Part shown: positions 35,679 to 47,813 of the stretch, in pieces
Numbering within the stretch: position 1 is the stretch's first letter
Layout of the letters: the number at the start of each line of letters is the position of its first letter
Assembly: GCA_027924585.1 (NCBI GenBank)
Contig: BSBM01000825.1
Coordinates: 1,468,001 to 1,532,000 of the forward strand
Direction of reading: 5' to 3'
Source: Larix kaempferi
Lineage: Eukaryota > Streptophyta > Pinopsida > Pinales > Pinaceae
Length of the DNA: 64,000 bases
Made by a program: the position numbers and the translations under genes
Notes under the pieces: generated by a model
The model's input: only the letters and a program-made list of their open reading frames with translations
Databases searched by the model: none
What the model was told of the DNA's origin: nothing

Positions 35679-36590
35679 TCAAGCAATGACTGAGAATGGA
35701 ATCCTTTCCTCGGCGATACAAAGTGTCACCAAATAATGTTGTTGCTTGTCTAGTGAATAATGCGGAGGAAACTTCAAAGTTTGGAGATATCTAATGACAT
35801 CCCCATACCAAGGGTCCTCGGTCAAGATAAGAAATAAGTGTTCATCCACAAAGGAATCTTCATGAATGACATCCTCATCAATCCGTGGAAGGTCCGACAT
35901 AAGCTCAACGAACACCAATGATTTCACCGATTTTGTAGAATCAAAGTTGAGATCAAATTCCTGAAGGATCACAATCCATTTATTATACTTACCCCCAATA
36001 AGGCGTCATGCTAGCACGAATTGAAATGGATTTATATGAGCTACAACAGTGGTTTTTCAAAGCAAAATGTAATGTCGTAACTGTTGGACTGCATGAACTA
36101 TCGCAAGTGCCAACTTTTCTACGTGGGTGTACCTTAGTTCATCATCTACTAAATTTTGACTAAGATAATAGATAACATGCTCGACAAGCACATCATCTAC
36201 CTGAAGCAAGACCATGCCAATAGTCTCTTGAGACGCGGCCACATAAAGAATGAAATCTCATGTAAAGTCTGGCGGACTAAGCACGGGGGCCGATACCAAA
36301 GCTTTCCTAAGGGTGTCAAAAGACTGCTGGGCTCACTCATCCCAAATAAAAGGTGTGTCTTTCTTTAATAGGCGTGCGAAACCTTTAGTAATACTGGCAT
36401 AGTTAACTATAAACTGACGCAAAAAAGTAGCTCTCCCTTGGAGGCTTTGAAGTTGAAACAGATTACGCAGAGGAGGCAACTAAAGTATTGCCTCAACTTT
36501 GAGAGGATTGACTCTAATACCCTCTTTCGAAACTATGAATCCTAGAAGGCGACCAGTCCTAACAGCGAAGATGCATTTGTTCGGATTCAA
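35679..36590 (-). pseudogene. Element D RT connection, RNase H and linker
   Basis: Same frame as the RT but stopped repeatedly. It reads RT thumb/connection text (GFIVSKEGIRVNP, then FLRQFIVNYASITKGFA), RNase H (AASQETIGMVLLQVDDVLVE and LAIVHAVQQLRHYIL; open part 36242-36057) and a linker to integrase (35972-35679, EDPWYGDVIRYLQTLKFPPH). The stretch is recognisable throughout, so decay is by point changes rather than deletion. Confidence 0.85.
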
Positions 36591-39242
36591 TCAAATTTTG
36601 TAGTGGATACATCGTTTGAGAATCATACGGAGGTGCTTGGGGTGGTCCACTCTCTTGTGAGAATGGCCAGCAAGATCATCCAAGAAAAATTCCATAATCT
36701 TCTTAAGATCGTGAAAGGCATAGGTCATGGCTCGCTGAAACGTAGCTCTGACATTCTTGAGGCCGAAGGGCATTTTCCGGTACGCAAAATTTCCCCATGG
36801 ACAAATAAATGTCATTTTATGTTGGTCCGCGGGTTTGATTTGAATCTTATTATAACCCGAGAATCCGTCCATGAATGAAAAAATCTCACTTCCCGCACAA
36901 GCATCCAATATTTGATCAATGAATGGCATGGGGAAGTTGTCTTTCGGACATGCACGGTTCAAATCTCTGAAATCAGTGCATACACGGATCGTTCCCTGCT
37001 TCTTATCCATAGGAACGGGGTTTGACACCCATTCAGTAAGAGGAACGGGGTAGAGGAAACCAGCTTTGAGTAGTTTCTCCACCTCTGCCTTAATAGCAGC
37101 TTCCTTCCTGGGGTTCACATCACGTAAGCGTTGTTGAACCGGTTTAGCATTAGGATACGTTTTAATCTTGTGTTCAACAATGTGGGGGTCTATTCCCGGC
37201 ATCTCCTCATATGACCAGGCGAAATCTTCCTGGAGTTCAGTAAACAAATCAATGTAAATAGCAATCTCCTCAGGAGTGCAATCGTCACCGACGTAAACAT
37301 TCTCAATCTTTCCAGGAGTGCAGGAGAAGTTGATCGAAGTGGTTGGAGAAATATTGGCCATATTCCCCTCCAAGAAAACATCATGCGACTGCAAAAGAGC
37401 CACGGGGTGACCAACCATCTCAGCTAGAGTCATCCTAAACTCCTCCTGCTCAATGAGTTCAAGGCTGGGAAGGAAATAAGATCGATGGTGCATATCTTCC
37501 CAAGGCCTCTCACTACCACACATGGCTTTGAGGATAGCTTCATCCGATGGCAAAGTATCATTGAGGCAATCGTGAGAGCAAGATGAGTTGGCTGCCCAAA
37601 CTGGCAGCGTAACGGGATCTTCTTCAACTGTCTGGGGAGAAGAGAGATCTGAATCTGCAGTGGGTTGTTGGATGTGATCGTAAGTGAGCTCCGCTACAGA
37701 TAAAGGCATAGACATCCCGACGTGCGCAACGTCTCCAGACATAGAATCCACGGACGAAAAAATCCATGGATCACCACAATAGGAAGTCCGGAATGGCATA
37801 CTATTCAAAGGAGGAGGCACACTGTCGGAAATGGTTCCAATAAAATTCACAGGTGTAGAATGGTTAAAAGTTCCCATCAACGAGGGGTACATTCCAACAC
37901 CTATGTTCCCAGTTTCTGACTGAGAATCAGAGACTTGCGGGACTACTGATCCCGTAGATGTTGTGGAAGGAGTGCCGACATAATCTAGCTGATCGATCGT
38001 CACAATCTTGCCTTCATGGGGAAAGCAAATAACTTGAAATACAGTAGACGCAATAGCCTTCATAGCGTACATCCAGTTCCGACCTAGTAAAAGGTTGTAT
38101 TCGATGGGCGCATCAACCACTTCGACTTCAATAGGCACAGACTTTCCTCCCAAGGATACAACAAGGGAAGGGATAATTCCATGCAGCGTAAAATATCTAC
38201 CGTCAAATGAAGTGAGTGTAGTTCTAGACGCGAGTAGGGGAGGAGAGCCAAGAGATTTCCAACAAGTTAATGACATTACCGAAGCGGAAGCACCTTCATC
38301 AACCATAGTACATTTGATGAAGATCTTAAGGAAGACCACCTGGATTCTAAAAGCCACATGGTAAGGCAAGCGAGGTTGGACATCAGTAGTGTCGAACTTA
38401 ATAACACTAGGACTTCCCCCATCCTGAACTCCTAACGCACTCAAAAGGGCATGCTTCTGAGAAGGACAGGCTTGCAAAACTTCAAGAGTCAACATGGCAC
38501 ACGGAGTTTGGCCCAAATCTTCTATGATGGAGTAGTTATGGGTGGCTCGAGCATTAGGATTATGCGTGGAGCGCTTGAGAACACCTTTTGGTATCTGCGA
38601 CATAATAGAAGGCTTCTCGATATGCAAGGAATTATTAGGAGGAGGGGGAGGCTCATTCCCCAAATTCGTTTGTGGTGCACCATAATCACGTTCACGAGTA
38701 GCAACACAAACCTCCGACTGAACCATATTCACACATCCATAACCACTAGTATTGGAAGAAGATGTTGTCATTTCATTAGTACCATAACCAGTGGTGGGAG
38801 CATGCAAAGCCATGTTTTGGTGATGAGGTAGGGGATTTTTAAACAGAGCTGGGCTTTGTGCCAAATGCTTCGATGCTTCCTCAATACAAGGACATAAGTG
38901 AGTAAGATGATCCTCCCCACAAGGCTTGCAAGGGAATTTCACCTTACGCCTAGGTTTACGATACTCGCCAGCATTACCGCCTTCCCGAGGAGGGTTGGCA
39001 TTCTCTTTACGAGGATTATTACGATTGCTATTGTTGTTACTTCCATTGTTTCCACCCCTACAATTATTTCTCCCCTTTTTCTTACCACCAGGTTGTTGGT
39101 TACCCGATGGTTTCATTGATTGCACATTGTGTACATCAGACGACGGAGTGGAAGTGAACAAGGTGTGAACCTGTCCGGGTGTAGAATGGTTTAGCGAGAA
39201 ATTTTGCATTTGATTAGCTACCAAGTCTATAGGGTAGTGCAT
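36591..39242 (-). CDS. Element D gag zinc knuckle, protease and RT
   Basis: 883 open codons on the minus strand. Residues about 50-100 are basic and Asn/Gly-rich. The zinc knuckle is at 105-117 (CKPCGEDHLTHLC). The aspartic protease lies near 315 (CTMVDEGASASVMS; Glu after Asp instead of Thr or Ser) with YNLLLGRNWMYAM near 395. A long linker rich in Ser/Pro/Thr follows. The RT begins near 690 (IRVCTDFRDLNRACPKDNFP) and runs to FSFMDGFSGYNKIQ and MEFFLDDLAGHS, with both palm Asp present. The wording of RT blocks is typical of Tat elements, and the text around protease matches remnant E closely. A stop at 36591 ends the open part shortly after the active site. Confidence 0.9.
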   Translation of the reverse strand: MHYPIDLVANQMQNFSLNHSTPGQVHTLFTSTPSSDVHNVQSMKPSGNQQPGGKKKGRNNCRGGNNGSNNNSNRNNPRKENANPPREGGNAGEYRKPRRKVKFPCKPCGEDHLTHLCPCIEEASKHLAQSPALFKNPLPHHQNMALHAPTTGYGTNEMTTSSSNTSGYGCVNMVQSEVCVATRERDYGAPQTNLGNEPPPPPNNSLHIEKPSIMSQIPKGVLKRSTHNPNARATHNYSIIEDLGQTPCAMLTLEVLQACPSQKHALLSALGVQDGGSPSVIKFDTTDVQPRLPYHVAFRIQVVFLKIFIKCTMVDEGASASVMSLTCWKSLGSPPLLASRTTLTSFDGRYFTLHGIIPSLVVSLGGKSVPIEVEVVDAPIEYNLLLGRNWMYAMKAIASTVFQVICFPHEGKIVTIDQLDYVGTPSTTSTGSVVPQVSDSQSETGNIGVGMYPSLMGTFNHSTPVNFIGTISDSVPPPLNSMPFRTSYCGDPWIFSSVDSMSGDVAHVGMSMPLSVAELTYDHIQQPTADSDLSSPQTVEEDPVTLPVWAANSSCSHDCLNDTLPSDEAILKAMCGSERPWEDMHHRSYFLPSLELIEQEEFRMTLAEMVGHPVALLQSHDVFLEGNMANISPTTSINFSCTPGKIENVYVGDDCTPEEIAIYIDLFTELQEDFAWSYEEMPGIDPHIVEHKIKTYPNAKPVQQRLRDVNPRKEAAIKAEVEKLLKAGFLYPVPLTEWVSNPVPMDKKQGTIRVCTDFRDLNRACPKDNFPMPFIDQILDACAGSEIFSFMDGFSGYNKIQIKPADQHKMTFICPWGNFAYRKMPFGLKNVRATFQRAMTYAFHDLKKIMEFFLDDLAGHSHKRVDHPKHLRMILKRCIHYKI

Positions 39243-41326
39243 GTGGACCCCACGATGCCATCGGCATGTGGTCCAGGAACTAATGTGGGCTCATGTCTTG
39301 TTCTCGGTGCATCAGGAATAATGTCATACAAAATGCCAGACTGAGAATAAAGTAAATCTAACTGCTAGACTTTCAAGCTAGCTTGTTCCTCAATCATAAT
39401 GCCGGACATTGAAACATCCTTTGCAATATATGGAAGTAAAGACTTGAGGAACCATTCCAACAGGAACTCTAGAGGAATGTTGGCTTTCACTAATCTCTTC
39501 CGCTGACGCCACTCTTAAATGTGGTCAGAAATATGTGTGGCCTTATTCTGACGGAAGGTGGACAACAACTCAGTACCAGTATCATAACGAACCGACAACT
39601 GGAAATGGTCTAAGAAAACCAAAGCAATCTCGTTGAATCCCCTATAAGTGTTTCCGGGCAACTCCACATACCACTTCGTGGCTTCCCTTGTGAGGGTGCA
39701 TTGAAATAGTAGTAATCGAATGGATTCATGATTCAAAGAGTTGGAGGAACACCAAAGGTGAAATGTCGTGACATGATCTCGCAGGTCCTCACCACCTTTC
39801 CCCTCAAACTTTGGAATGTCCGAAGGGAGCTTGGTAGGGACCGGGGCCAAGTAGGGTCGTGACACACTGGATCATTCGTGAGCTTCGAAAGATCCGGGAG
39901 ATTCAAGCATGCAAGGAATGGGAGCTGCGGCTGGAAAGCTTGATTATAAGCTCCCATAAAAGGTTGATTGAATGGAACTGTGTTATACGATAGACCAAAA
40001 GCTTGACCATGAGGGTTAAACTGCTGAAACTGAGGACTTGACAGCCCATAAGCTTTCCCATGGCCATAAGATGGATAACCCCCCCCCTGCCTGACCCATT
40101 TGAGAGTAAGTAGGTATATGTGCGTTTTGAGCACCATATTGGGGTGGTGGGTGATACTGGTGGCTAGCACCGACTGTGTTGTAGTAAGGGTTTCCACCAT
40201 GGGTATGGGGCATGTATGTACTATTCATAGCGGGAACCGTGTTGTATTGACCGTAATGGTATGGTATGTTCCCACCCCCAATATTAGGATTAGCTTGAGC
40301 AGTCGTGTGATGACCATAAGCATGAGAAGTATTTCCAGGTCCAATATGAGCGTGACCAGTAGCAGGGTTGGTGGTGTGGTGTCCATGTGGATATTAAATA
40401 TTCCCACCCCCTACATTACTATTAATAGTGGCAGAAGTGGACGCAAAAGTATGCGGTATGTGTCCACCCCTATGGTTGGGAGGAACGGTATCATGTGCAA
40501 AAGTGGTCCTGGGTTGACGAGTAGCGACACGTGTATTAGGTGGTGGATGGCGAGTCGTGTTTCGGACAGCATTCCGACTAGGTTGGGTATTCCTAGGAGG
40601 TGGTTGCGTTCCAACATTAGCATGGTTAGGAATTTTCCCAGTCCCCATACTATGTGAGTGGGTGGATAACGTAGTGCCCCCAGCTAGGGTAGTGCCCCCA
40701 GTGGGTATAGTATGGCTAACACTTTGACTAGTGCCAGCATGAGTACCAACCATAGTGGAAGGTTCGAGAGTATTGTGACTAGGCATACCAAAAAAGAGTG
40801 TAGTGGGGTTTACCATAGGGTCGGAATCATCATGATTCTTAGGCCTCATATATCTAGAATCACGTGGAAACGAAGGAATGAAAGGCTCATCCTGTTCTTC
40901 CTCCTCGGGTAAGTCGGGCATCACATAAAGATAATTATCCAGATTCAAAGGATCAAATGGATTTCAGTCAAGTGGATTAGGCTAAATAGAACCAGTTTTA
41001 GTCGCAGGTGGATCACCTCCCCAATCCTCACGAGGAGTCTGGGGATCAGAAATATGTTCAACTCTACCCGAAGGAGGAGAAAGGTCTTTCCCGATATCGG
41101 GATGTGTAGCCATGTAATCCTCAACATAAGTCACGTAAGAATCTGAAGACTCGGAGGGAGCCCTTCGGCGTCCTCTAGTAATACGTTGTGTAACCAAAGT
41201 TGGCTTTAAACCAACCAAACGACGGGACCGACAGAGAGTAGGGCTTCGCGCCACGTTCTCTCCGGAGAGAGACACAACATCTCCTAAAGGCCAACTATCG
41301 ATTAAAAAATAGTAAATCAAAAGCAC
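39243..41326 (-). pseudogene. Element D gag, frameshifted
   Basis: The gag runs down from about 41326. Sections in one frame are 41326-40982, 40948-40394 and 40228-40086, with stops at about 40982, 40960 and 40394. At a C-run near 40080-40090 the frame shifts (readable from 40085 to about 39865), then shifts back for the capsid-like domain 39865-39515 (FEGKGGEDLRDHVTTFHLWC, REATKWYVELPGNTYRGFNE). The N-terminal third is Pro/Thr/His/Gly-rich low-complexity text. The part 39514-39243 carries more stops before the open knuckle-protease frame starts. Confidence 0.82.
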
Positions 41327-42869
41327 ACACCTAGAGAATCTACAGCCAAGAGCAGAAAAACAGAGTGGCTAAATGAGCTCCCGACACTAGATTCGGTATG
41401 TCTCGCCTAAGAGAGGCTTGAGACTCCCAAACTATAGCCGAAGGTAGCAGAATCAGTTATAGAGACACCCAGGATTCACTATGTCGATAGGGTCAAGTCC
41501 ACTGCACGAACAAACTGTGTTTTCCAATCCCTATCTAACTCAGGACACAAACAGCATAACCATTGCAAGTACCCTGTGCGGTACCTAGGTAAGGCAACTA
41601 TGTCTACCGCAATATAACCAATGCTCATGGGAACAGTCGCAGGTGGGACCCATCGTATGGGAAGGGTAGCTAAGCCCGAAGCACAAGAGGATGAACCTCT
41701 GGTACCCTCAGATACGAAAAAATCCTGGATATATCTCCCACGTTCAACTGGTATTAGAGGGATATCTCCTCAACCTACCTCCCGTGACCTCATGCTTAAC
41801 TCTGGTTTGAGTAGAACTTTCCTGAGAACACCGATCTATACCATGGATTCCTCCACTCCCTAGTCAGACACCTAATGTTTCATTCAGTAGTCTTGGATTG
41901 TTAACTCACAATGATCTATTCCAAGACTCTAAACCTATGCTAGTTGGCGTACCCTATAAATAAGATAAGTCTAATCAATTTTATGATTAAGCGTTAATTT
42001 TAGTGGCTGTGATTACTCAAGGGATATGGTCATGAAACTAGTGATGTGTAGACTCAATAGTATGCAACATCATCCAATCCTAGACTCATCTATCCAATAA
42101 AACAATGTCACTAATATGCAAAATCAACCAACAATTCCGAAATAAATATGCAAACTTTTATCTTTTCAATGCACAAGCAGAACCTAAAATGAAGGCGACA
42201 AGCACTCAATGCAAAATGCAGTACATGGAAATAAAATATTTTTGTATTTTCTCTTATAAACATAAAGGAAAATGCAAAAAAATAATGATTATTTTTGTAT
42301 TTTTTCAATATATATGGAATGAAAAAATGCAAGCAAAATCCTACTATTCAGTCACTGAAGTGTCGAGAAGATCACTAAGACAACCCAGCAGATCCTAAAC
42401 AGCAAGACTCAGCCAAAGGAATGAGCTCAATAGGAAAAAACCAAGAGGTTAAAACCAAGGATTGGTAAAAAACCAAGAAGGCTCAACCAAGAGAAACGAA
42501 GAGATCTGGTCACAACCAAGGCATGAAACAGTCAAGAAAGAGGCCAACAAAGACTCAAGAATCAACCAAACTCACCCAGCAACAACCAATAGCCATAAAC
42601 CAACAAAAACTGGAGTTACACGCTACTGTCGAAGGAATACCTGTGGGTACCCGCGAGCAGTAGAGTAAACAGAGGCGGGTAGACGCGAGCAGAGCTAAGC
42701 TAGCCCGCGGGTGAGGAACAACAAATGGTCAAACAGAGAATCCAGAGGCTCAGAAAAAGCAAGTTTTCTACAGTTTATCTTAACGGCCAATCAATGACAT
42801 AGAGCTTCAATAAACATCAACTTTAAATATGGACTAATGCTCAAATATTTTCCCAAACATGGATGTTTT
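41327..42869 (-). other. Leader of D
   Basis: About 1.5 kb between PBS and gag with no convincing frame. The part 42400-42620 is rich in AACCAAG-type words. A CCCGCGGG-type cluster lies at 42647-42712. I see no extra leader gene of the kind known from Ogre elements. Confidence 0.6.
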
Positions 42870-42886
42870 CCCCAGCGGAGTCGCCA
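42870..42886 (-). other. Primer binding site of D (not tRNA-Met)
   Basis: On the minus strand TGGCGACTCCGCTGGGG begins four bases from the LTR end. This type is used by Tat/Ogre elements. I believe it fits a tRNA-Arg 3' end but cannot check it here. Confidence 0.82.
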
Positions 42887-42890
42887 TTTC

Positions 42891-43830
42891 TGTATTGGAG
42901 AGAACTCACTATCGCTTGGGAATACCACAACAGATAGATGACTACCATAAATCTACTCAATTCTCAAAACAATGCTATTATAAATGACAATGTTAAAACA
43001 ATGGAGAAATGTAACCAACCTCGATCCAACATTTGATGTAGATCCTCGTTGGAGCTTTCAATCCGCGCACATCCAAGCACTTGTAATCTGCAAATTAGTC
43101 TCGACAACCAATATCTAACAAGTACACGTGATATATAAATAACATTAACATTATCAATAACAATGGTCCATAATATCATAAGGAGATGTAACCCAATGTA
43201 TAATAAATGACATTCACACCATGAATGGACGAGAATATGAGTATTTCTATTAATGAACAAGAAGAAGTACAAAGTGATACGACCTCTTGCCGGCAACCAA
43301 TCTGAACCAAGTTCTAGATCAATCCACTTGTGCCTCCACCACTTCAATCCTCCATGAATGGCAAACTCAAACTAGAAAGGAGTTTAGAAGGTGAACATAA
43401 CTGGTTCACAACTACAAGGATCAATGAGTGCAGACTCAAGATAGGGAAAAAATCCACTACAGTGCCTTTACTATTCTCTTCTTTTTCCCGTCCATAAGCC
43501 ATATGTACTCAATATATAGTCCTCTCAAAGGTGGGTGAAAGGACTCATCGAGACGTTACTTGGGCAGATGGAGAGCCAAAGGTCACCCAATGACCGCTTT
43601 TTGGGAGTAAAAAGTAATAAAATAGTGGTTTTTACCAGTTTACTTGATACCCACGGGCTATAGGGATGCAACTCACGGGTACGCATGCTATAGTGATGCA
43701 ACATGCGGGTAGGAACAAAAATAGGATAGACTGGTATCACTGAAGGATGAAAACAAATCTGAGTCACTAAAATGGATCCTACAGGCTAAAGAATGTTGAT
43801 GCTCACAGGGTGGAAGGTTTCTGTGTAACA
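42891..43830 (-). repeat. Element D right (5') LTR
   Basis: 940 bases, the pair of 29307-30246, ending CTGTGTAACA before the GCTGC target copy. The minus-strand 127-codon frame is kept at 43347-42964. Confidence 0.95.
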
Positions 43831-43835
43831 GCTGC

Positions 43836-46800
43836 GTAGAAACAAGGCCCATGTATAGTTCAATTTCAAAGTCGTAATTAATTTAAATGTTAGAAATCTG
43901 TTATGATTCACCAAAAGTGTTCAGGTATGGATTTTATAGTTTTAAAATACTGTTTCCGAAGTTCTCTTACAACTTCACATTGATTCAACCGAGTCATCTG
44001 TATTCAGCATTAAACTGATAGTTTTTCTGTTATAAGATCTTCTCGTTGTTATAGCTGGCTTCGTCGTCGTCGTCTTAAGATAGTTGTTATCTTCACATTG
44101 TTGTTGTAATGAAAGTATCACAAAAGTCATTAAATGCCTAAGTGAGAGAACATATTTGACTTCTAGTTAGTTCATAAAAAAAATTAAATATCCACAAATT
44201 TAATGGATGTCTACTATGCAAACTATTTGAAAATGCAATAATAGAATTCATATGAATGTGATCAAATGTTGCCACGATAATGTTAAAGTCTCTCATGTAA
44301 GGTCTTCACTATACGTAAATCTTTGAGCTAGATATGATAATTGTAAGCTTCTAAGGGCATATATAAAGTATTATTGCCTAAAAGTGCCCTATGTCAATCT
44401 TTATGACCAAGGTTGTATTAATACTATTCCATAAAAAAAAGAATTAAAAACTATAACACTTACCCTTAATACTAAACCAACTTTGAAAAGTGGTCCTATC
44501 TAACTTCACCATTCTATAATATAACCTATCTTGGAACTATGTAAATGTTGGTTGATATAACACTATGCTGAACTTCGTGGAATATAATTTAGAGTCTATA
44601 CAAACTTAGGATTCGACCTAGCATAACATGAATGTTATAATGTCGTGTAGTAGGGTTGTGATTATAACGTTGGGGATAGAACACTGACATGCATTAAATG
44701 TTAGCAGGTTGACGGGTGTTGGCTCATTAATGTGAAGTAAACGTTGGGCTACCAGGAGATTGTCCTTCGATCCTGCATTGAATTCTTGACATGAAAACTC
44801 AGAGTGACGAGGATTGTTGTCATTCCATGTATATGAATTCGTTGTAATGATGAACACCGAGACCACAGTGTCATGACTGTAAGTAGATATCCTTCTGAGC
44901 TGGACGTTATAATAACCCATCGTGGTCCATCGTGGCACATCCGTGCATGTGAAGATGATAGTGCATTAAATGCAAGGGTCGTTCGACCCAATGCAACCTC
45001 CCTGGCACATCTGCGAACATTGATTAAGATGAGTTTGGGTCGTTCGATTGTAACCCTAGCTGCAATCGTTGAGTTGGTTTATGAATTGAAAAAAAATGGT
45101 TTATTATTCCCATTGTTTCTGGTCTGTGGCCGACATGCTGCTGAAATTTTTGTTTAGAAAATTTGTATGAGGTTCGACCTCGAGACCTCTGGTTTGGAGA
45201 GGTTACAGGTCCCTTCCGTTTGCAATGGTGTCGTTTTAATAGACTGTGTATCTAGTTTATAGTGTCATTGGTTGATAGTTTCTGGAACTCGTCGTTTTAG
45301 TTAGAGTCAAAGATATGCCCTGTGTAAATGGACTGAGGGCTTCCTAAATCGTCTTCGGCGTGGAAAATCATAGTTTTAACTGGGAAAGTGGAATGCTTTG
45401 GTAGGTTGCAACAAGGTAATAATCCTGTAAAGTTTAGTGTATTTCTTTGCTATAATTCGTTTCTCGGTTTGAGAAGTAAAAGTTATCTAAGCCGCACCTT
45501 GTTTTGTCAGTTTTGCAGGTTGTGAAGAAGAGATACGAGCAAGGGTTTTGCAGTGTTCGCGAGCTTCCATTCAGGTAAGCTCCGGGTCTTTCCAAAAACC
45601 CTCGTAGGTGCTCTGTGACTATGGTTGATGAAGTTTCAAGGGTTGTGTAGCTATTCCTGCCGTAACTCGTCGTGGTTATTATTTGTTGAACTTCAATCGA
45701 AAGATGTCTATTCCAAGCTGTGACTCTCATTTTTATTATATGGAACTTGGTTTTACACTTTGATACTTATCTTTGTCGATTCTGAGCAATGTAAAAACCT
45801 GTTATTCGGAAGTTTAAGAACTCGTTCCAAATGTTTGGATTTTGGAAAACCCTGTATGATTTGTTTTTAGAAACATGTTGTAACTTTCAATTCCGAGCAT
45901 AACGACTTCGTTTTCTGGTACATGGATCTTTGTAAATGTTCTTGAGAAGAACTCAGGGTCACGACCCATTTGTTTTTATATTATGAATATATGAAATGGA
46001 GTCGAGTCTCATTTATTGTAGATATTAACTTTCTTTTTGGAAACTGAACGCGATGTGTGCTAATTGACTTCTCTTGTAAATCTATAGGTGGATATCGTGT
46101 TTTCTAATCTATAATGGGGTTTGTGGAAACTCGTTTTAGATAACAACTCTGTTATATAACTTGTTTGAATGGTGTTTAAATTGTTGGTAATGGAAATGAA
46201 TGGCCATACCCTAAATCGTGTTCTGTTTAAATTAGATACTAAATTTTCGAAAAGAAATTTCAAAGAAACTTTGTTTTGATCTGAAACCTGTGTAGATTGT
46301 AATGGTTTCTACTTGTAAAATGATAAAATGGAAATTGAAGACCCAATCTTAGGGTTTGATAGAAACCAAGTTTTATTTTGAAATAATAAAAACAATTCAT
46401 AATATGTATGGTTTATAATATAGAGGAATGAGATGGAAGGCATCGAAACATGGTTAATATGTTTCAATAAAACTGGATAATAATCTTGGAAATAATTACA
46501 ATGGAATATGAAATCAAGGTGTATTTGTGCAATGTGAAAAACAGTGTAATGACTATTATGTACAGTCTTGATATGATGATCACATTTATTTGTTTGTGGC
46601 TATGTTTTTATAATGCAAACATAATATGACATGTATAGAAGTATAATTTCTATCTTTTTCTATATGCATAGTGATGATAAGAATAATGTAATGCAACTGT
46701 ACAGAAATTATGCATTGTTTGTTTTTAAAATAACTATCAAAACATTTATAATATATACATAGATATTATACAAAACGTTCTACTATTATTTAACTATAGG

Positions 46801-47813
46801 ACAGAAAGCTGATAAATATATAAATTACTATCTATCTATCGAATTCAAAATGGCACTTTGCCTATCTTATAATATGTTCTTAATTTGCGTATCTATACTA
46901 GAGTACGGTGCTCAAAAACAGCATGTGGAAAAATATAGATAGTGATTTATCAATTCCAATTCATCATTAAACTTTTAACATTCAAACTTTAAACAAATCT
47001 AGAATTAAATTATCTTTCGAAACAAGAAACTAGAAGTTACTATCTAAACAGAACAGAATTACTAACTGAGAGTGAGTAGAAAATTTGTAGAACCTGGTAA
47101 ATCTGTAGGGAAACGAATAGCCCAAGAAGACTATTCCACCCAACCAATTCCTGAAAATAGTCAAGTATTGTCTTAGGACCCCCGATCCTGTTCACTGAAC
47201 CACCAGGAGGAAGAAACTCAGGAAATAGGACTTCTTCCTGCAATACTAAATAACTTCTGAATCTTCAATAGCTAGCAGGCCAATAGACCTGCACCATCAT
47301 CTCTGGTTCTTCTCATCAATATGCAGACTTAAGATTGCACTCACCACTAGCCTCCCTATTCGAATCTCTCAGTGATCACCTGATACACATGAGGAAAATA
47401 TTCTGCAGAAATATTGATGAAGAGCTGCCTGCTCAATTCAAATTTCCTTATGTAGACTGCCTAGGCCTTTTCAGTTGTTACTGGGTCATTAAATGAGCTG
47501 CCTGCCCACTCTCACCACCTGGGGGATAATTCCACTATTTTAGTGGTTTTTTTCCCATACCCAACACCTAGTGGTGAAGTGAATTTGTTGCCATCTGTCC
47601 CATACCTTCCAACAACTTCCATTCCTCATAGTGGGTCAGTGAACACTCATTTAACAGTCCCCTTGGGTGTTTGTCTCCTAATTAATTTATTTAAATAATA
47701 ATATTCAGTAATTACATTCATCCATGATCATAATTACAAAACCTTGTAATTAAATTTAACATAAAGTATTTTGAAAATAAAATAATAATTCTCAGAAATT
47801 TGGGTAGGTGACA
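43836..47813 (-). repeat. Element C right (5') LTR, second segment
   Basis: Continues the LTR interrupted at 29306. Together with 28926-29306 it makes 4359 bases, against 4371 in the left copy. It ends GGGTAGGTGACA at 47813, then AAATG. Confidence 0.94.

Larger units (their letters stand above)
29307..43830 (-). mobile_element. Element D: 14.5-kb Tat-like Gypsy inserted in C's LTR
   Basis: LTRs of exactly 940 bases each (29307-30246 and 42891-43830) with a perfect GCTGC duplication (29302-29306 and 43831-43835). On the minus strand: 5' LTR, PBS, a 1.5-kb leader, gag, protease, RT, RNase H, integrase, a second RNase H, then a long stretch with an antisense gene, then PPT and 3' LTR. RT text (VCTDFRDLNRACPKDNFPMP), the non-Met PBS and the second RNase H fit the Tat lineage of Gypsy. 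LTR copies differ by about 13 in 384 bases in the sampled part. There is no chromodomain. Confidence 0.95.
19679..47813 (-). mobile_element. Element C: Tekay/Del-like Gypsy with 4.4-kb LTRs, inserted in A's LTR
   Basis: Minus-strand element with LTRs at 19679-24049 and at 28926-29306 plus 43836-47813, flanked by a perfect AAATG duplication (19674-19678 and 47814-47818). The LTR ends are TGTCACCTACCC and TTTCGGGATGTTACA on the minus strand. D sits in its right LTR. By eye, about 30 differences occur in a 480-base sample of the LTR pair (20881 onward against 44650 onward). The internal domain is more decayed than A's, with many stops. Confidence 0.95.
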
